Assembly (NCBI RefSeq): GCF_905171765.1
Contig: NC_053392.1
Span: 35,224,956 to 35,288,955, forward strand
DNA: 64,000 nt
Direction of reading: 5' to 3'
Source: Bufo bufo
Lineage: Eukaryota > Chordata > Amphibia > Anura > Bufonidae
Below, one piece after another: positions 1 to 12,935 of this stretch. Under the pieces are notes generated by a model. It ran no database searches. It was not told the origin of the DNA and worked only from the letters and a program-made list of their open reading frames with translations. The translations under genes and the position numbers were made by a program. Every line of letters begins with the position of its first letter. The stretch's first letter is position 1.

Positions 1-705
1 ACAGTGCCACCTCTTTCCAAAGGTAGTGTCTGGTATTGCAGTTGAGCTTTTATTAAAAGCCTGAGCTGCAGTACCAGACAAAATCTGTAGACATTTGTGG
101 TGCTGTTTCTGCAAGAAAGCAGCCATGTTTATTTGATTCTGGTGAAGTTGGGGAAGGGGGCGCTGCGAACCTTGATAACTGATTTCCAGCTTTTGCCCAA
201 ATTTTATAAACTTTCACTAACTTTCCAGGGAGTTGGACACCTATTACTGTATGAAGACCTGTGGAGGCAGTGACGTGGTACATCACCCAGATCTGATGAC
301 CGGGGCAGGCAGTGTTGTATAGGAACACTTGTTAGCGATCATCTTATATTACCTCTTCTTGTGTTAGTCCTTGAGTAGCCACACCAGCATGTCCCCTACT
401 CATCGTGACCAAAACTCATACTACACCCCTTTTCTAGGTTATTATTTGTGTTGTGGGTTAGGAGGAGGTGACACTCTACAAATCTAGGGATTTATGTTGG
501 AAGCCCCTATCATAAATTAGAGGCTGGAGCAAGGGAGGTTTGGAAATGTTCTCCAGACCCCACAGTAGTTTCTGAAGGAGGCAAGTGTCAGCACCAGCCT
601 TTACGCCCATCTAATAGTGTAAGAATTGCAATTCTGCCTGTGTTCCTCTGCTTGTTGTCGGTTGCACTGGCCAGCACACAGTTGGACAAGTCCAGTTAAT
701 TTGGT
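1..705. other. Intronic sequence, nothing recognised
   Basis: No repeat termini, RNA gene or convincing exon seen. A 91-codon minus-strand frame at 53-328 has no recognisable domain and is probably chance. Confidence 0.5.
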
Positions 706-713
706 ATGATGAG
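706..713. repeat. hAT target duplication, left copy
   Basis: ATGATGAG, identical to 2524-2531 across the 714-2523 element. Confidence 0.85.
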
Positions 714-1090
714 TAGTGATGAGCGGCATAGGCAATATTCGTTTTCGCGATATTTCGCAAATTTTTCGCACAATAAATTCTCAAATTCTAGAATTCGCGA
801 TCTCCAGTCCTTATTTTTGCGATTGTGCAAATCGGGACTAATGATGCACACTTTTTTTTGCGCAATACATGCAACTTCACATTTTATCAGGTCTGAGTAG
901 ATATTACTGATTGGTGCACTAAGTACTGTTGTGACATCACAGCACTATGTCTGTAGCCTGTATGTATGGACGGCAGAGAAACAGTAATCCCTATCACACT
1001 ACCTAACACCCTGCACTGGAACCTATCAGCTACATTATATCACTAACTAACCTACACTGACTATTTCCCACTAACTATCTGTATTATATA

Positions 1091-2139
1091 CACTCACCTA
1101 AAGAATTATTAGGAACACCATACTAATACGGTGTTGGACCCCCTTTTGCCTTCAGAACTGCCTTAATTCTACGTGGCATTGATTCAACAAGGTGCTGATA
1201 GCATTCTTTAGAAATGTTGGCCCATATTGATAGGATAGCATCTTGCAGTTGATGGAGATTTGAGGGATGCACATCCAGGGCACGAAGCTCCCGTTCCACC
1301 ACATCCCAAAGATGCTCTATTGGGTTGAGATCTGGTGACTGTGGGGCCATTTTAGTACAGTGAACTCATTGTCATGTTCAAGAAACCAATTTGAAATGAT
1401 TCGAGCTTTGTGACATGGTGCATTATCCTGCTGGAAGTAGCCATCAGAGGATGGATACATGTTCTCATTCCGTTTACGCCAAATTCGGACTCTACCATTT
1501 GAATGTCTCAACAGAAATCGAGACTCATCAGACCAGGCAACATTTTTCCAGTCTTCAAAAGTCCAATTTTGGTGAGTTCGTGCAAATTGTAGCCTCTTTT
1601 TCCTATTTGTAGTGGAGATGAGTGGTACCCGGTGGGGTCTTCTGCTGTTGTAGCCCATCCGCCTCAAGGTTGTGCGTGTTGTGGCTTCACAAATGCTTTG
1701 CTGCATACCTCGGTTGTAACGAGTGGTTATTTCAGCCAACGTTGCTCTTCTATCAGCTTGAATCAGTCGGCCCATTCTCCTCTGACCTCCAGCATCCACA
1801 AGGCATTTTTGCCCACAGGACTGCCGCATACTGGATGTTTTTCCCTTTTCACACCATTCTTTGTAAACCCTAGAAATGGTTGTGCGTGAAAATCCCAGTA
1901 ACTGAGCAGATTGTGAAATACTCAGACCGGCCCGTCTGGCACCAACCACCATGCCATGCTCAGAATTGCTTAAATCACCTTTCTTTCCCATTCTGACATT
2001 CAGTTTGGAGTTCAGGAGATTGTCTTGACCAGGAGCACCCCCCTAAATGCATTGAAGCAACTGCCATGTGATTGGTTGACTAGATAATTGCATTAATGAG
2101 AAATAGAACAGGTGTTCCTAATAATTCTTTAGGTGAGTG
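1091..2139 (-). mobile_element. Tc1-like transposon, internally deleted
   Basis: Inverted ends CACTCACCTAAAGAATTATT / AATAATTCTTTAGGTGAGTG flanked by TA (1089-1090 and 2140-2141), the Tc1/mariner target. Length 1049 bp. It sits inside the hAT MITE at 714-2523 and is therefore younger than it. Confidence 0.93.
1123..1991 (-). pseudogene. Tc1 transposase, deleted and frameshifted
   Basis: Starts at the ATG at 1991 (MGKKGDLSNSE) with an N-terminal paired-type helix-turn-helix, then the first catalytic Asp in AWSDESRF. The protein jumps from NEN to MYPSSDGYFQQD, where this family usually has several dozen more residues, so an internal deletion is inferred. A one-base loss near 1340 breaks the frame between VLKWP and [12 protein letters not shown], which holds the third acidic residue and continues to 1123. 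Catalytic residues can be located but the copy cannot make a working enzyme. Confidence 0.9.
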
Positions 2140-2523
2140 TATATAAGCTAACTAACTATCTAATGGAATTTGATAAGGAATAGGATCCAGATGAAAGCAC
2201 AGAGCACAGCAATGACACTGCTCTCTCTCTCAGAACTGCAAAAAAACTGTAGAAAGTGGCTGCTGGGGAGGTTCTTATATAGTAAAGGGGTAGGCAACTC
2301 TCCTATTGGTTGCTAGGGATGTTGCTAAGCTCTTACAAAAATATTGCAGCCTTCTCATTGGCCCACAAGCAAGAATCAGTAGTACTGCTGAAAAATAAAT
2401 CGAGAATATTAGTGATTACGAATATATAGAATATATAGCACTATGTTCTAGATTTTTGCTAATTCTCAAAGTGCCGATATTCACAATAAAAATTTGCGAT
2501 TAGAATATTAGCGATCAACACTA

Positions 2524-2531
2524 ATGATGAG
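2524..2531. repeat. hAT target duplication, right copy
   Basis: ATGATGAG, identical to 706-713. Confidence 0.85.
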
Positions 2532-2816
2532 TCTATGTTGGCAACAGTTTACATAATTGCTGAAGAACTATCTCTACCTTTACTACCTTAACTTTCTCTC
2601 TATTCATAGACCTGGCACTGCAGGACAATTCATACTCAATTCAATAATACTGATAAGGTGATGAGTTGGGGGTCTACCTGAACCCTTTATCTAAAATTAC
2701 CCTGGCAAGACCCCTGTAAGGGGGAGCTTTTGAAGTATATAATCTGCAATGCTTCTAATAGATGTAGAATTGACACTGGTGAAGCTATTTTCCAAAGTTT
2801 GTTTAATTGGCTACAC
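2532..2816. other. Intronic sequence, nothing recognised
   Basis: Short stretch between the hAT MITE and a degenerate tandem array, with no clear feature. Confidence 0.5.
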
Positions 2817-3565
2817 TAGAGGAACATGTGAGTGAGAGGACTATGCAACTGGGAAAACGTGGGTGTGAGAGGATTATTGGACCGGAGCAGCGTGTGAGTA
2901 GAAGAGGACTATGAGACAAGAAGAACATGTGGGTGAGAGAGGAGTATGAGGCTAGAGGAACATGTGGTTGAGAAAAGACTATGGGACTAGAGGAACATCA
3001 TTGGTGGGAGAACTCTGTGACTGGAGGAACATGTTGCTGTGAGAGGACTATACGATTGAAGGAACTTGTGAGTGAGAATGGACTATGGGACTGGAGAAAT
3101 GTATGAGGAAAAGAGGACTATGGGACTGGAGGAACATATGGGTGAGAAAAGAGTATGGGGCTAGAAGAACATGTTGATGAGAAAGGACTAGTAATGGTGG
3201 GATATTTGGATGAGAGAGGACTTTTTGAATTGAAGAACATGTGTAAAAAAAAAATAAGGGACTAGAAGAATTTGTATTTGAGAGAGGACTATAGAACTGG
3301 AAGAACTTGTGTGTGAGTGAGGACTTTAGATAGCAGGAACGTGTGTGTGAGAGGACTTTGGACTGGAGGAACATGTGGGAGAGACATGGCTATGGAGGAA
3401 CATAAGGGTGAGAGAAGACTTTGGACTAGAAGAACATGTGGGTGAGATGAGACTATGGTGCTCGAGGAAAATGTGGGAAAGACAGGGCTATGGGAATGGA
3501 GGAATATGTGGGCGAAAGAGTACTTTGAGACTGGAGGAACATATGGGTGAAGGGGGAGTATGGAG
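2817..3565. repeat. Degenerate minisatellite, ~35-bp unit
   Basis: About 20 diverged copies built around GAGGAACATGTGGGTGAGAG followed by AGGACTATG. The divergence suggests an old array. Confidence 0.8.
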
Positions 3566-4047
3566 GTTGCTGCATATTAACTATAGTATACAGTAAGGGA
3601 CGAGGGTGTTGGTCAGGTGGACCTCTGCAGAATAGTCATGCTCATGAAGGCTTTTCCAGCGCACAGCAGTACAGGACATCCTTAGCAATGAAGGAATCTT
3701 AATTTTCCCTGGTCTCTCCAATTCAGCAATAGCTATTAGTGATGGATGAACTTCGGCCGGGACGTTTTGCGAACGCGCGTTCGCGATCAAATGTTCGCGA
3801 ATCGCTCGTTCACGGCAGACCCCATTGACTTTAATGGCAGGCAAACCTGAAAAACATTCAGGTCATATTTACAGCCACCAAATACTTACTAGAAGTGCAC
3901 AAATAGTCCCACAACAAGGACAGTGACTTACTTGACATAAGTGAGGGGGATCATTGGCAAAAATTCCCACAAAAAATATGTATTTTAATCAGTCTTAAAG
4001 GGAAACTCTCAAAAATGTGCCCTGCTGGAGCCTAGAAACATTTTATT

Positions 4048-4430
4048 TTAGGCCACGGGAATACAGGCCCAAAAAATTTGGCATTTACCTGACAGAAAAG
4101 AACTTGTGATGATGTAGCTGGAGGTACATTAGGTGGTCACTGGATACAAATTATTCTGTAGGCCAGTACAGGCCCCAAAAATTAGGCATTCACCTGACAG
4201 AAAAGAACTTGTGATGATATGGCTGGAGGTACATTAGGCGGTCACTGGATACAAATTTTACTGTAGGCCACGGGAGTACAGGCCCCAAAAATTAGGCATT
4301 CACCTGACAGAAAAGAACAAGTGATGATGTGGCTGGAGGTACATTAGGCAGTCACTGGATACAAATTTTACTGTAGGCCAGTACAGGCCCCAAAAATTAG
4401 GCATTCACCTGACAGAAAAGGTCTTTTATG
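4048..4430. repeat. ~115-bp tandem repeat inside hAT
   Basis: Three to four copies of a unit with CAGGCCCCAAAAATTAGGCA, TTCACCTGACAGAAAAGAAC and GGAGGTACATTAGGCGGTCA. Lies between the transposase 3' end and the hAT left terminus. Confidence 0.85.
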
Positions 4431-4550
4431 CCGCTGTATATACATAAGACAAGGACCATTCCTTGTTCTGTGTGGTGGCGGATATTTGTGGGCTGGCATG
4501 AGGAAATTCAATTACACGTAGTCGTCACAGGTGTTGAATTCCTCGGAGAT

Positions 4551-7308
4551 TCATGCCTCGTTCATTTTTAGAAATGTGAGGTAGTCCACACTGTTGTAAG
4601 CTAGGCGAGTGCGCTTATCGGTCACGGTAACCCCCTGCTGTGCCGAACGTCCTTTCGGACAGGACACTCGACGGGGGGCAAGCCAAGAGTTTCATGGCAA
4701 TTTGTGCCAGCTCTGGCCACAGGTCAAGCCTGCACACCCAGTAGTCAAGGGGTTCCTCGCTTCTCAGAGCGTCCACATCGACTGTTAACCAGATGTAGCC
4801 GGATACCTGTTGGTCTAGGCTTCGCTGAGGCTGGATCCGGAGGGCGGCTGTCGATGGATTGGCTGCAAGAATAATCTTATATCCGAAGTGACCAACACAT
4901 CTTCAAACCGCCCTATTATTACAGGCGTGGTAAGATTAGTACCCGCACCTGTTTCACTGTGGGTGGAAATTCCTTTGCCAGCGCCCGCAACAGAAGAATG
5001 CAGCAACTCTCGCAGCAAGGCCTGGAAATGCTGCATTCTGCCAGCCCTCTGTGATGCTGGTAACATGTCCGCCATTTTGTGTTTGTACCGGGGGTCTAAG
5101 TACGTTGCCACCCAGTACTGGTCCTTGCCCTTTATGCTTTTTATACTGGGGTCCCTCTTCAGACACTGGAGCATGAAGGCCGCCATTTGCACTAAATTGG
5201 AAGCGGTGGAGCGCCCTGGCTCCTGCTCATCGCCCAGGAGAATGTAGTCCTCTGTCTCCTCCCCACAGCCACGGACAACACCAGGGATCCCTGAAAAGTT
5301 TAAAGTCCCCCTCAAAGCCTGCTCTTCTTGCTCCTCCTCTTCCTGCCCCAAGCCACCATCCTCCCATGACTCCTCTTTAGACTCCTGCTGATTTGTCCGA
5401 GATGGAGTAGCCCCCCTGGGAATTCATTCAGCATTGCGACTTCCTCATCTTCCAGCTCCTGCTCCTCGACGGCTTGATCAATGACACTGATGGCGCCCTG
5501 GCTGCGACTGACCAGTTTGGTGATCTCATCAAATGGCCGCACGTCTTCAGGCGTCGGGCATGAGCAGAACTTGTCCTGCTGCAGATTTCATACAGGTAGT
5601 CGTTAACTGCACGTTGCTGCTAGAACAACCTATTAAGCATATACGAGGTGGAGTTACAGTGCATCGGGCTGTCACAAATCAGACGTCTGACGGGCAAGTG
5701 GTGTCGCCGCTGAATGTCAGCAAGGCGAACCATGGTTAGCCACTGATCGGCCTGTGACGGCAGAGCTGAAAGCAGTGCAGGACCGGTGTGGCTCTTGGCT
5801 TCCAGGCACAACAGCTGCAGCACAGCATGGCAACGTCTCACCTGGCAGGTCGAATAGGTTTTGGGGGGTGCAGCGGAAGAGGCGGTAGCGGTGGAAAAGG
5901 AGGAGTCAGCCAAGGAGGAGACGGAGGATGAAGTAGGAGGAGGAGAAGAAGAGGCAGACCTGCATGCAATCTGTGGCGGTAACACCAAATCCACACGGGA
6001 GCCGGGTTACATGCTTGACGGCCGTCAGAAGTAAAAGTTATGTACTTTCCCTGCCCTTGTTTGCTAGAACACGTGTCTGTGGTCAGATGTATCTTGGCAC
6101 CTTCACTGTGTGCCAGAGATATATTTACTTGCCCCTGAACGTGGCCATATAGCTCTGGGATGCCCTTCTGGGAGAAATATTTCCTTCTGGGGACTTTCCA
6201 TTGTGGTGTGCCAATGGCCACAAATTTTCTAAAGGCCTCCGAGTCAACCAGTTTATATATCAGTAGTTGGCGGGCTAGCAGTTCCGACAAGCCAGCGGTC
6301 AGCCGTTGGGCAAGAGGGTTATCCGGTGTCAACTTTTTACACTTGAACATTTGGGCCACGGAAACCTGCCTTCTGCCAGATGAACACGACGACAGCATGG
6401 TGGAAGGTGGAGTAGAGGACAAATGGGAGTAGAGAGGAGAAGGAAAAGAGGCAGGATGTGGAGCGCCGATAATGTGGCTTTGTGGGTTCTGGACGCGTTG
6501 CTCCCACTGGGCTCGGTGATGGGAGGCCAGGTGTCTTCTTAAGGTGGTCATCCCTAAGTGAGTGTTGGGCTTACTGCGACTTATGTGTTGACAGCACAGG
6601 CTGCAGATGGCAACACTATTGTCAGCAGCTGACACTTTAAAAGAAGCCCACACTGCGGAGCCATGTGCCGGCGTCCTGGGAGCGCAAGATGTGACTGTGC
6701 ATGGTGGTTGGCTCGCTCCAGATACATTTGCAGTCTGCTTATTGCCTCCTGTGCCCTGCGAGCTCTTCCTGCTTCTTCTCGTTCTCCCCCCTCTCTGCTG
6801 CTCCGTCTCTCCCTCTGAACTCCCCTCCTCTTCCTCTCTTGTAAGCACCCACGTGACGTCCATCGACACGTCATAATCGTCACCTTCACCACCACTGACA
6901 TTTGAGATCTTGGAGTAGGCAGCAACAGCAGGGAACCTCCCTCCTTGGGCTGATCTGGGGACTGTCGTCAGACCGCTGGGTGGCGGCCGTTGCTACCTCC
7001 TCTTCATCATCCGATGTCAAGAATGGCTGCGCATCAGTAAAGTCTGGATGGGAAAATAATTCCTCTAACTCGAGTGGAGGGGCTATGGTGGTGGCGGTGG
7101 TGTTGGTGTCTTTGGAGGTGTACACAGCAGAGAGTGAGGAGGGTGCATATACAGAGGATGAGGAGGGTGCAGAAGCGGAAGGCTGAATGAGCCACTCAAC
7201 CAACTCTCGTGCATCCTTTGAAGTAATCGCACACGCTTTCTCCAACTTCCAACTTAGGCTCCGGCCTGGTGTACCTGCCTGGTGCACCTGCAGGTATATC
7301 CATCTCAT
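4551..7308 (-). pseudogene. hAT transposase with BED finger, multiply frameshifted
   Basis: Read N to C on the minus strand. An acidic Ser-rich N-terminal part lies at 7308-6886. A BED-type zinc finger follows at about 6660-6519 (SAVWASF, CSLC, HLASHH spacing). Next comes the RNase H-like core start IHLTTDTCSSK near 6075, with the probable first catalytic Asp. Then CHAVLQLLCLEA and CNSTSYMLNRL (5890-5630, family form RWNST..ML), LRPFDEITKL-like text (5542), WVATYLDPRYK (about 5090), and the dimerisation domain with WPELAQIAMKLL and SSVLSERTFGTAG (about 4730-4630). It ends VDYLTFLKMNEA, TGA at 4551. Pieces lie in different frames, including a base gain after GTAGG, so it is a pseudogene of the Ac/ZBED-type family. 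Confidence 0.88.
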
Positions 7309-9052
7309 TAATCAGTATTTTGTGGCATATCGCGAACCTCAATAAATATTTTGTGGAAACAGGTATATCAATCCCCTTAATCTTTATTTTGTGAAATCAG
7401 TTATCTTGCATGCCTCAATCAATATTTGGTGGAAGCAGGTATATCAATCCCCTTAATTAGTATTTTGTGGAAGCAGGTATATCGCAGGACTCAATCAATA
7501 TTTGGTGGAAACAGGTATATCAAACCCCTTAATCAGTATTTTGTGGAAGCAGGTATATAACAGCCCTCAATCAGTATTTTGTGGAAGCAGGTATATCAAT
7601 CCCCTTAATCAATATTTTGTGGAAACAGGTATATCGCAGGCCTCAATCAATATTTTGTGGAAGCAGGTAGTTCAAACCCCTTAATCAGTTTTTTGTGGAA
7701 GCAGTTATCTCGCAGGCTTCAATCAATAATTGGTGGAAGCAGGTATATAAATCCCCTAATCAGTATTTTGTGGAAGCATGTATATCACAGGCCTCAATCA
7801 CTATTTTGTGGAAGCAGGTATATCAATACCCTTAATCAGTATTTTGTGGAAGCAGGAATATCGCAGGCCTCAATCAATACTTGGGAGAAAAAGGTATATC
7901 AAACCCCTTAATCAGTATTTTGTGGAATCAGGCATATCGCAGGCCTTAATCAGTATTTTGTGGAAGCAGGTATCTCGCAGGCCTCAATCAATATTTCGTG
8001 GAAGCAGGTATATCAATCCCCTTAATCAGTATTTTGTGAAAGCAGGTATATCACAGGCCTTAATCAATATTTGGTGGAAGCAGGTATATCAATCCCCTTA
8101 ATCAGTATTTTGTGGAAGCAGGTATATCGCGGGCCTCAATCAATATTTTGTGGAAACAGGTATATCAAACCCCTTAATCAGTATTTTGTGGAAGCAGTTA
8201 TGTTGCAGGCCTCAATCAATTTTTGGTGGAAGCAGGTATATGAATCCCCTTAATCAGTATTTTGTGGAAGCAGGTATATCGCTGGCCTCAATCAATATTT
8301 GGTGGAAACAGGTATATCAAACCCCTCAATCTGTATTTTGTGGAAGCAGGTATATCACTGGCCTCAATCAATATTTTGTGGAAGCAGGTATATGAAACCC
8401 CTTAATCAGTATTTTGTGGAAGCAGGTATCTCGCAGGATTTAATCAATATTTGGTGGAAGCAAGTATATCAATCCCCTTAATCAGTATTTTGTCGAAGCA
8501 GGTGTATCGCAGGCCTCAATCAATATTTGGTGGAAACAGGTATGTCAAACCCCTTAATCAGTATTTTGTGGAAGCAGGTCTATCGCAGGCCTCAATCAAT
8601 ATTTTGTGGAAGCAAGTATATCAAACCCCTTAATCACTATTTTGTGGGAGCAGGTATCTCGCAGGCCTCAATCAATATTTGGTGGAAGCGGGTATATCAA
8701 TCCTCTTAATCAGTTTTTTTTTTGTGGAAGCAGGTATATCGCAGGCCCCAATCAATATTTTGTGGAAGCTGGTATATCAAACCCCTTAATCACTATTTTG
8801 TGGAAGCAGGTATATCGCAGGCCCCAATCAATATTTTGTGGAAGCCGGTATATCAATCCCCTTTATCACTATTTTGTGGAAGCAGGTGTATCACTCCCCT
8901 CAATTATAATTTTTTGCCACAACAGTATATCACACCACCCTGTTTATTTGGGGCAACAGGTATATTGCAGCCGTCAATCAGTATTTTGTAGAAGCGGTAT
9001 ATCACACCCCTCAATCAGTTTTTGTTGGGGCAACAGGTATATCACACTCGTT
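7290..9052. repeat. 38-bp minisatellite (76-bp dimer) inside hAT
   Basis: About 46 units of 38 bp. Two alternating types, GGTATATCAATCCCCTTAAT... and GGTATATCGCAGGCCTCAAT..., both followed by a TATTTTGTGGAAGCA-like half, give a 76-bp higher-order dimer. It sits in the 5' flank of the hAT transposase. Overlapping open frames of about 60 codons are periodic artefacts. Confidence 0.92.
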
Positions 9053-9577
9053 GCAAATAGTTGTTCCAATAGCGTTTGTCCCTCTATATAGCTGCGGTAT
9101 TAAAGCAGAACCGCACACAACTGCTGCACAATACAAATGCACTATAATATACTTTCTATGTTAGAAAGTACATTATAAGTATATCACACCCCTCAGTATA
9201 TCACACTTATCGATAGCACATGTATACCAGTCCTTAAAAGGATTTTTGTGGCCCTATTAGCTAGCGTTTGGTGTCCCTAACAGTCTGTCCCTGCTCCACA
9301 CAGCAACCTCTCCCTACACTGGCAAAACACAGAACGTAAAATGGCTGCCAGATCGGGTTCTGTGATAGGGTGGGGGTGTGTCCATGTGCTGAAACGTCTC
9401 AATTGGCTGTCCTGTCCCACCTGATGGATGTGTCATGGGTCAAAGTTCGGCGCAATGCAAAAGAATATGGCGCCGGCGGACATCGGCATATGTTCGCATG
9501 TTCGGCGAATCTCGAACGCGCAAAGTTCGCCGCAAAACGAACGCCAGGTGAACAGCAAGGCCATCTCTAATGGCTAT

Positions 9578-10414
9578 GGACCTTACAGTAGTCCTGAACA
9601 CATTGTGTAAAAAAAGGTATAAAGTGGATGGCTTCCCAATGTCCAATTATAGACATTATCTTCAACAATGTTTAAACGCTGGTCATGAAAAATATTAATT
9701 TTTTTAAACTAGCACCTGAATCTGAAAACTTTTGGAATTGCATGTAATTAAAATGTTAGTATAGCCAGTGAGTTATTTAATAAAATGTGTCTGTATAGCG
9801 CCACCTGCTGTTAGTTCTTTTTCGTATTTCTTGTCGAACTCACTGAGGAGGTCGCACATGCTCAGTTTAAATCTTCAACTGTCATTGTCTGTTAGAAGGT
9901 GTAGCAATTACAGTGAAAGAGCTGCAGCGGACAGGACATGCCCCCCCCCCCCCCCGAGAAACGGCACACCTCCTGAACGGCCAACCTGAAATAAATCTAA
10001 CAGAACAATTGGAGCAGTGAAGTTGGAGATCTCTGGATTCATGTGAGGTACAGGGCTGGTTCTAGGTTTGTTAGAAATAGACTCTCATGTTCTATATGAT
10101 GTCTGATTTTAATTTTTTTGCATCAATTATGGCATGAACACTTCAAATCCATCCATCTACCCATCCATTGATTGATCTGCAATCACTTGTGTTGGACACA
10201 CACACACACTGCTCCTGCTCGACCCGTGCCAATAGCACATTGCGGTAGGATGCAGATGTCAGGGATGACCTGGGGTAGTTATCCATGGAAATGAGACATG
10301 GCTGATCTGGATGCCTGACGGTGGTGTCCATCTCCCTAACACAATTGACTGTCCATAGATCCTGCTGACAACCGCAGGATCCATCAACTGGAATGTAATG
10401 TGTATTAATAAAAA
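9578..10414. other. Intronic sequence, mostly unclassified
   Basis: Contains a GCGCCACCTGCTG-type dispersed-repeat fragment near 9800 and a poly-C tract. No exon seen. Confidence 0.5.
9941..9955. repeat. Poly-C tract
   Basis: Fifteen consecutive C on the plus strand. Confidence 0.9.
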
Positions 10415-12935
10415 CAGCACCCCTATAACAGTGACATCCACAGTGCCCCATAACAGTGACATCCACAGTGCCCCGATAACAGTGACCTCCACAGCGCCCC
10501 CATAACAGTGACATCCACAGTGCCCCCATAACAGTGACATCCACAGTGCCCCCATAACAGTGACATCCACAGTGCTCCCATAACAGTGATACCCACAGTG
10601 CCCCCATAACAGTGATACCCACAGTGCCCCCATAACAGTGACCTCCACAGTGCCCCCATAACAGTGACATCCACAGTGCCCCCATAACAGTGACATCCAC
10701 AGTGTCCCCATAACAGTGACATCCACAGTGCCCCCATAACAGTGACATCCACAGTGCCCCCATAACAGTGACATCCACAGCGCCCCCATAACAGTGACAT
10801 CCACAGAGTCCCCATAACAGTGACATCCACAGTGCCCCCATAACAGTGACATCCACAGCGCCCCCATAACAGTGATACCCACAGTGCTCCCATAACAGTG
10901 ACATCCACAGTGCCCCCATAACAGTGACATCCACAGTGCTCCTATAACAGTGACATCCACAGTGCCCCCAAAACAGTGACATCCACAGCACCCCATAAGA
11001 GTGACATCCACAGTGACACCCATAACAGTGACATCCACAGTGCCCCCATAACAGAGACATCCACAGCACCCCCATAATAGTGACATCCACAGTGCCCCCA
11101 TAACAGTAACATCCACAGTGCCCTCATAACAGTGACATCCACAGTGCCCCCATAACAGTGACATCCACAGCACCCCATAAGAGTGACATCCACAGTGACA
11201 CCCATAACAGTGACATCCACAGTGCCGCCATAACAGTGACATTCACAGTGCCCCCATAACAGTGACATCCACAGTGACACCCATAACAGTGACATCCACA
11301 GCGCCCCCATAACAGTGACATCCACAGCGCCCCCATAACAGTAACATCCACAGTGCCCTCATAACAGTGACATCCACAGTGCCCCCATAACAGTGACATC
11401 CACAGTGCCACCATAACAGTGACATCCACAGTGCCACCATAACAGTGACATCCACAGTGCCACCATAACAGTGACATCCACAGTGCCACCATAACAGTGA
11501 CATCCACAGCACCCCCATAACAGTGACATCCACAGTGCCCTCATAACAGTGACATCCACCGCGCCCCCATAACAGTGACATCCACAGTGCCACCATAACA
11601 GTGACATCCACAATTCCCTCATAACAGTGACATCCACAGTGCCCCCATAACAGTGACATCCACAGCGCCCCCATAACAGTGACATCCACAGTGCCACCCA
11701 TAACAGTGACATCCACAGTGCCCCCATAACAGTGACATCCACAGCGCCCCCATAACAGTGACATTCACAGTGCCACCCATAACAGTGACATCCACAGTGC
11801 CCCCATAACAGTGACATTCACAGTGTCCCCATAACAGTGACATCCACAGTGGCCCCATAACAGTGACATCCACAGTGCCCCCACAACAATGACATTCACA
11901 GTGCCCCCATAACAGTGACATCCACAGCGCCCCCATAACAGTGACATCCACAGTGCCCCCATAACAGTGACATCCACAGTGCCACCATAACAGTGACATC
12001 CACAGTGCCACCATAACAGTGACATCCACAGTGCCACCATAACAGTGACATCCACAGTGCCACCATAACAGTGACATCCACAGCACCCCCATAACAGTGA
12101 CATCCACAGCGCCCTCATAACAGTGACATCCACCGCGCCCCCATAACAGTGACATCCACAGCGTCCCATAACAGTGACATCCACAGCGCCCCCATAACAG
12201 TGTCATCCACAGCGCCACCATAACAGTGACATCCACAGTGCCCTCATAACAGTGACATCCACAGTGCCCCCATAACAGTGACATCCACAGCGCCCCCATA
12301 ACAGTGACATCCACAGTGCCACCCATAACAGTGACATCCACAGTGCCCCCATAACAGTGACATCCACAGCGGCCCCATAACAGTGACATTCACAGTGCCA
12401 CCCATAACAGTGACATCCACAGTGCCCCCATAACAGTGACATTCACAGTGTCCCCATAACAGTGACATCCACAGTGGCCCCATAACAGTGACATCCACAG
12501 TGCCCCCACAACAATGACATTCACAGTGCCCCCATAACAGTGACATCCACAGCGCCCCCATAACAGTGACATCCACAGTGCCCCCATAACAGTGACATCC
12601 ACAGTGCCCCCATAACAGTGACATCCACAGTGCCCCCATAACAGTGACATCCACAGCGCCCCCATAACAGTGACATTCACAGTGCCCTCATAACAGTGAC
12701 ATCCACAGTGCCCCCATAACAGTGACATCCACAGTGCCCCCATAACAGTGACATCCACAGTGCCCCCATAACAGTGACATTCACAGTGTCCCCATAACAG
12801 TGACATCCACAGTGGCCCCATAACAGTGACATCCACAGTGCCCCCACAACAATGACATTCACAGTGCCCCCATAACAGTGACATCCACAGCGCCCCCATA
12901 ACAGTGACATCCACAGTGCCCCCATAACAGTGACC
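10415..12935. repeat. 26-bp minisatellite, ~97 copies
   Basis: Unit CATAACAGTGACATCCACAG plus TGCCCC, 26 bp with some 27-bp variants. Higher-order structure is visible: the rare variant ACAACAATGACATTC, preceded by a GTGGCCCCATAAC unit, recurs at 11883, 12508 and 12846 (spacings of about 24 and exactly 13 units). Because 26 is not divisible by 3, each unit shifts frame, giving mixed WMSLLWG/CGCHCYG/VDVTVMG peptides on the minus strand that are not genes. Confidence 0.95.

Larger units (their letters stand above)
714..2523. mobile_element. Non-autonomous hAT element with nested Tc1
   Basis: Ends are TAGTGATGAGCGG on the left and GCGATCAACACTA on the right (inverted TAGTGTTGATCGC). A perfect 8-bp target duplication, ATGATGAG, lies at 706-713 and 2524-2531, diagnostic of hAT insertion. 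Without the nested Tc1 and its TA duplication the element is about 759 bp and has no transposase. The first bases resemble those of the large hAT at 3737-9569, so a related transposase could have mobilised it. Confidence 0.88.
3737..9569 (-). mobile_element. Large decayed hAT transposon
   Basis: 5833 bp with ends TAGTGATGG and CCATCTCTA (inverted TAGAGATGG). The 8-bp target duplication ATAGCTAT (3729-3736) / ATGGCTAT (9570-9577) matches at 7 of 8 bases. Subterminal regions are rich in TTCGCGAAC-type inverted motifs. It contains a minus-strand hAT transposase pseudogene (4551-7308), a roughly 115-bp repeat near its left end and a 38/76-bp minisatellite between the transposase start and the right end. 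Diagnostic hAT features are seen directly; the element is clearly inactive. Confidence 0.9.

Noticed and set aside
53..328. 91-codon minus-strand ORF
   Set aside because: No recognisable motif and no splicing context; likely chance.
7290..9052. CRISPR-like regular repeats
   Set aside because: Units are contiguous without unique spacers, inside a eukaryotic hAT element; there are no cas genes.
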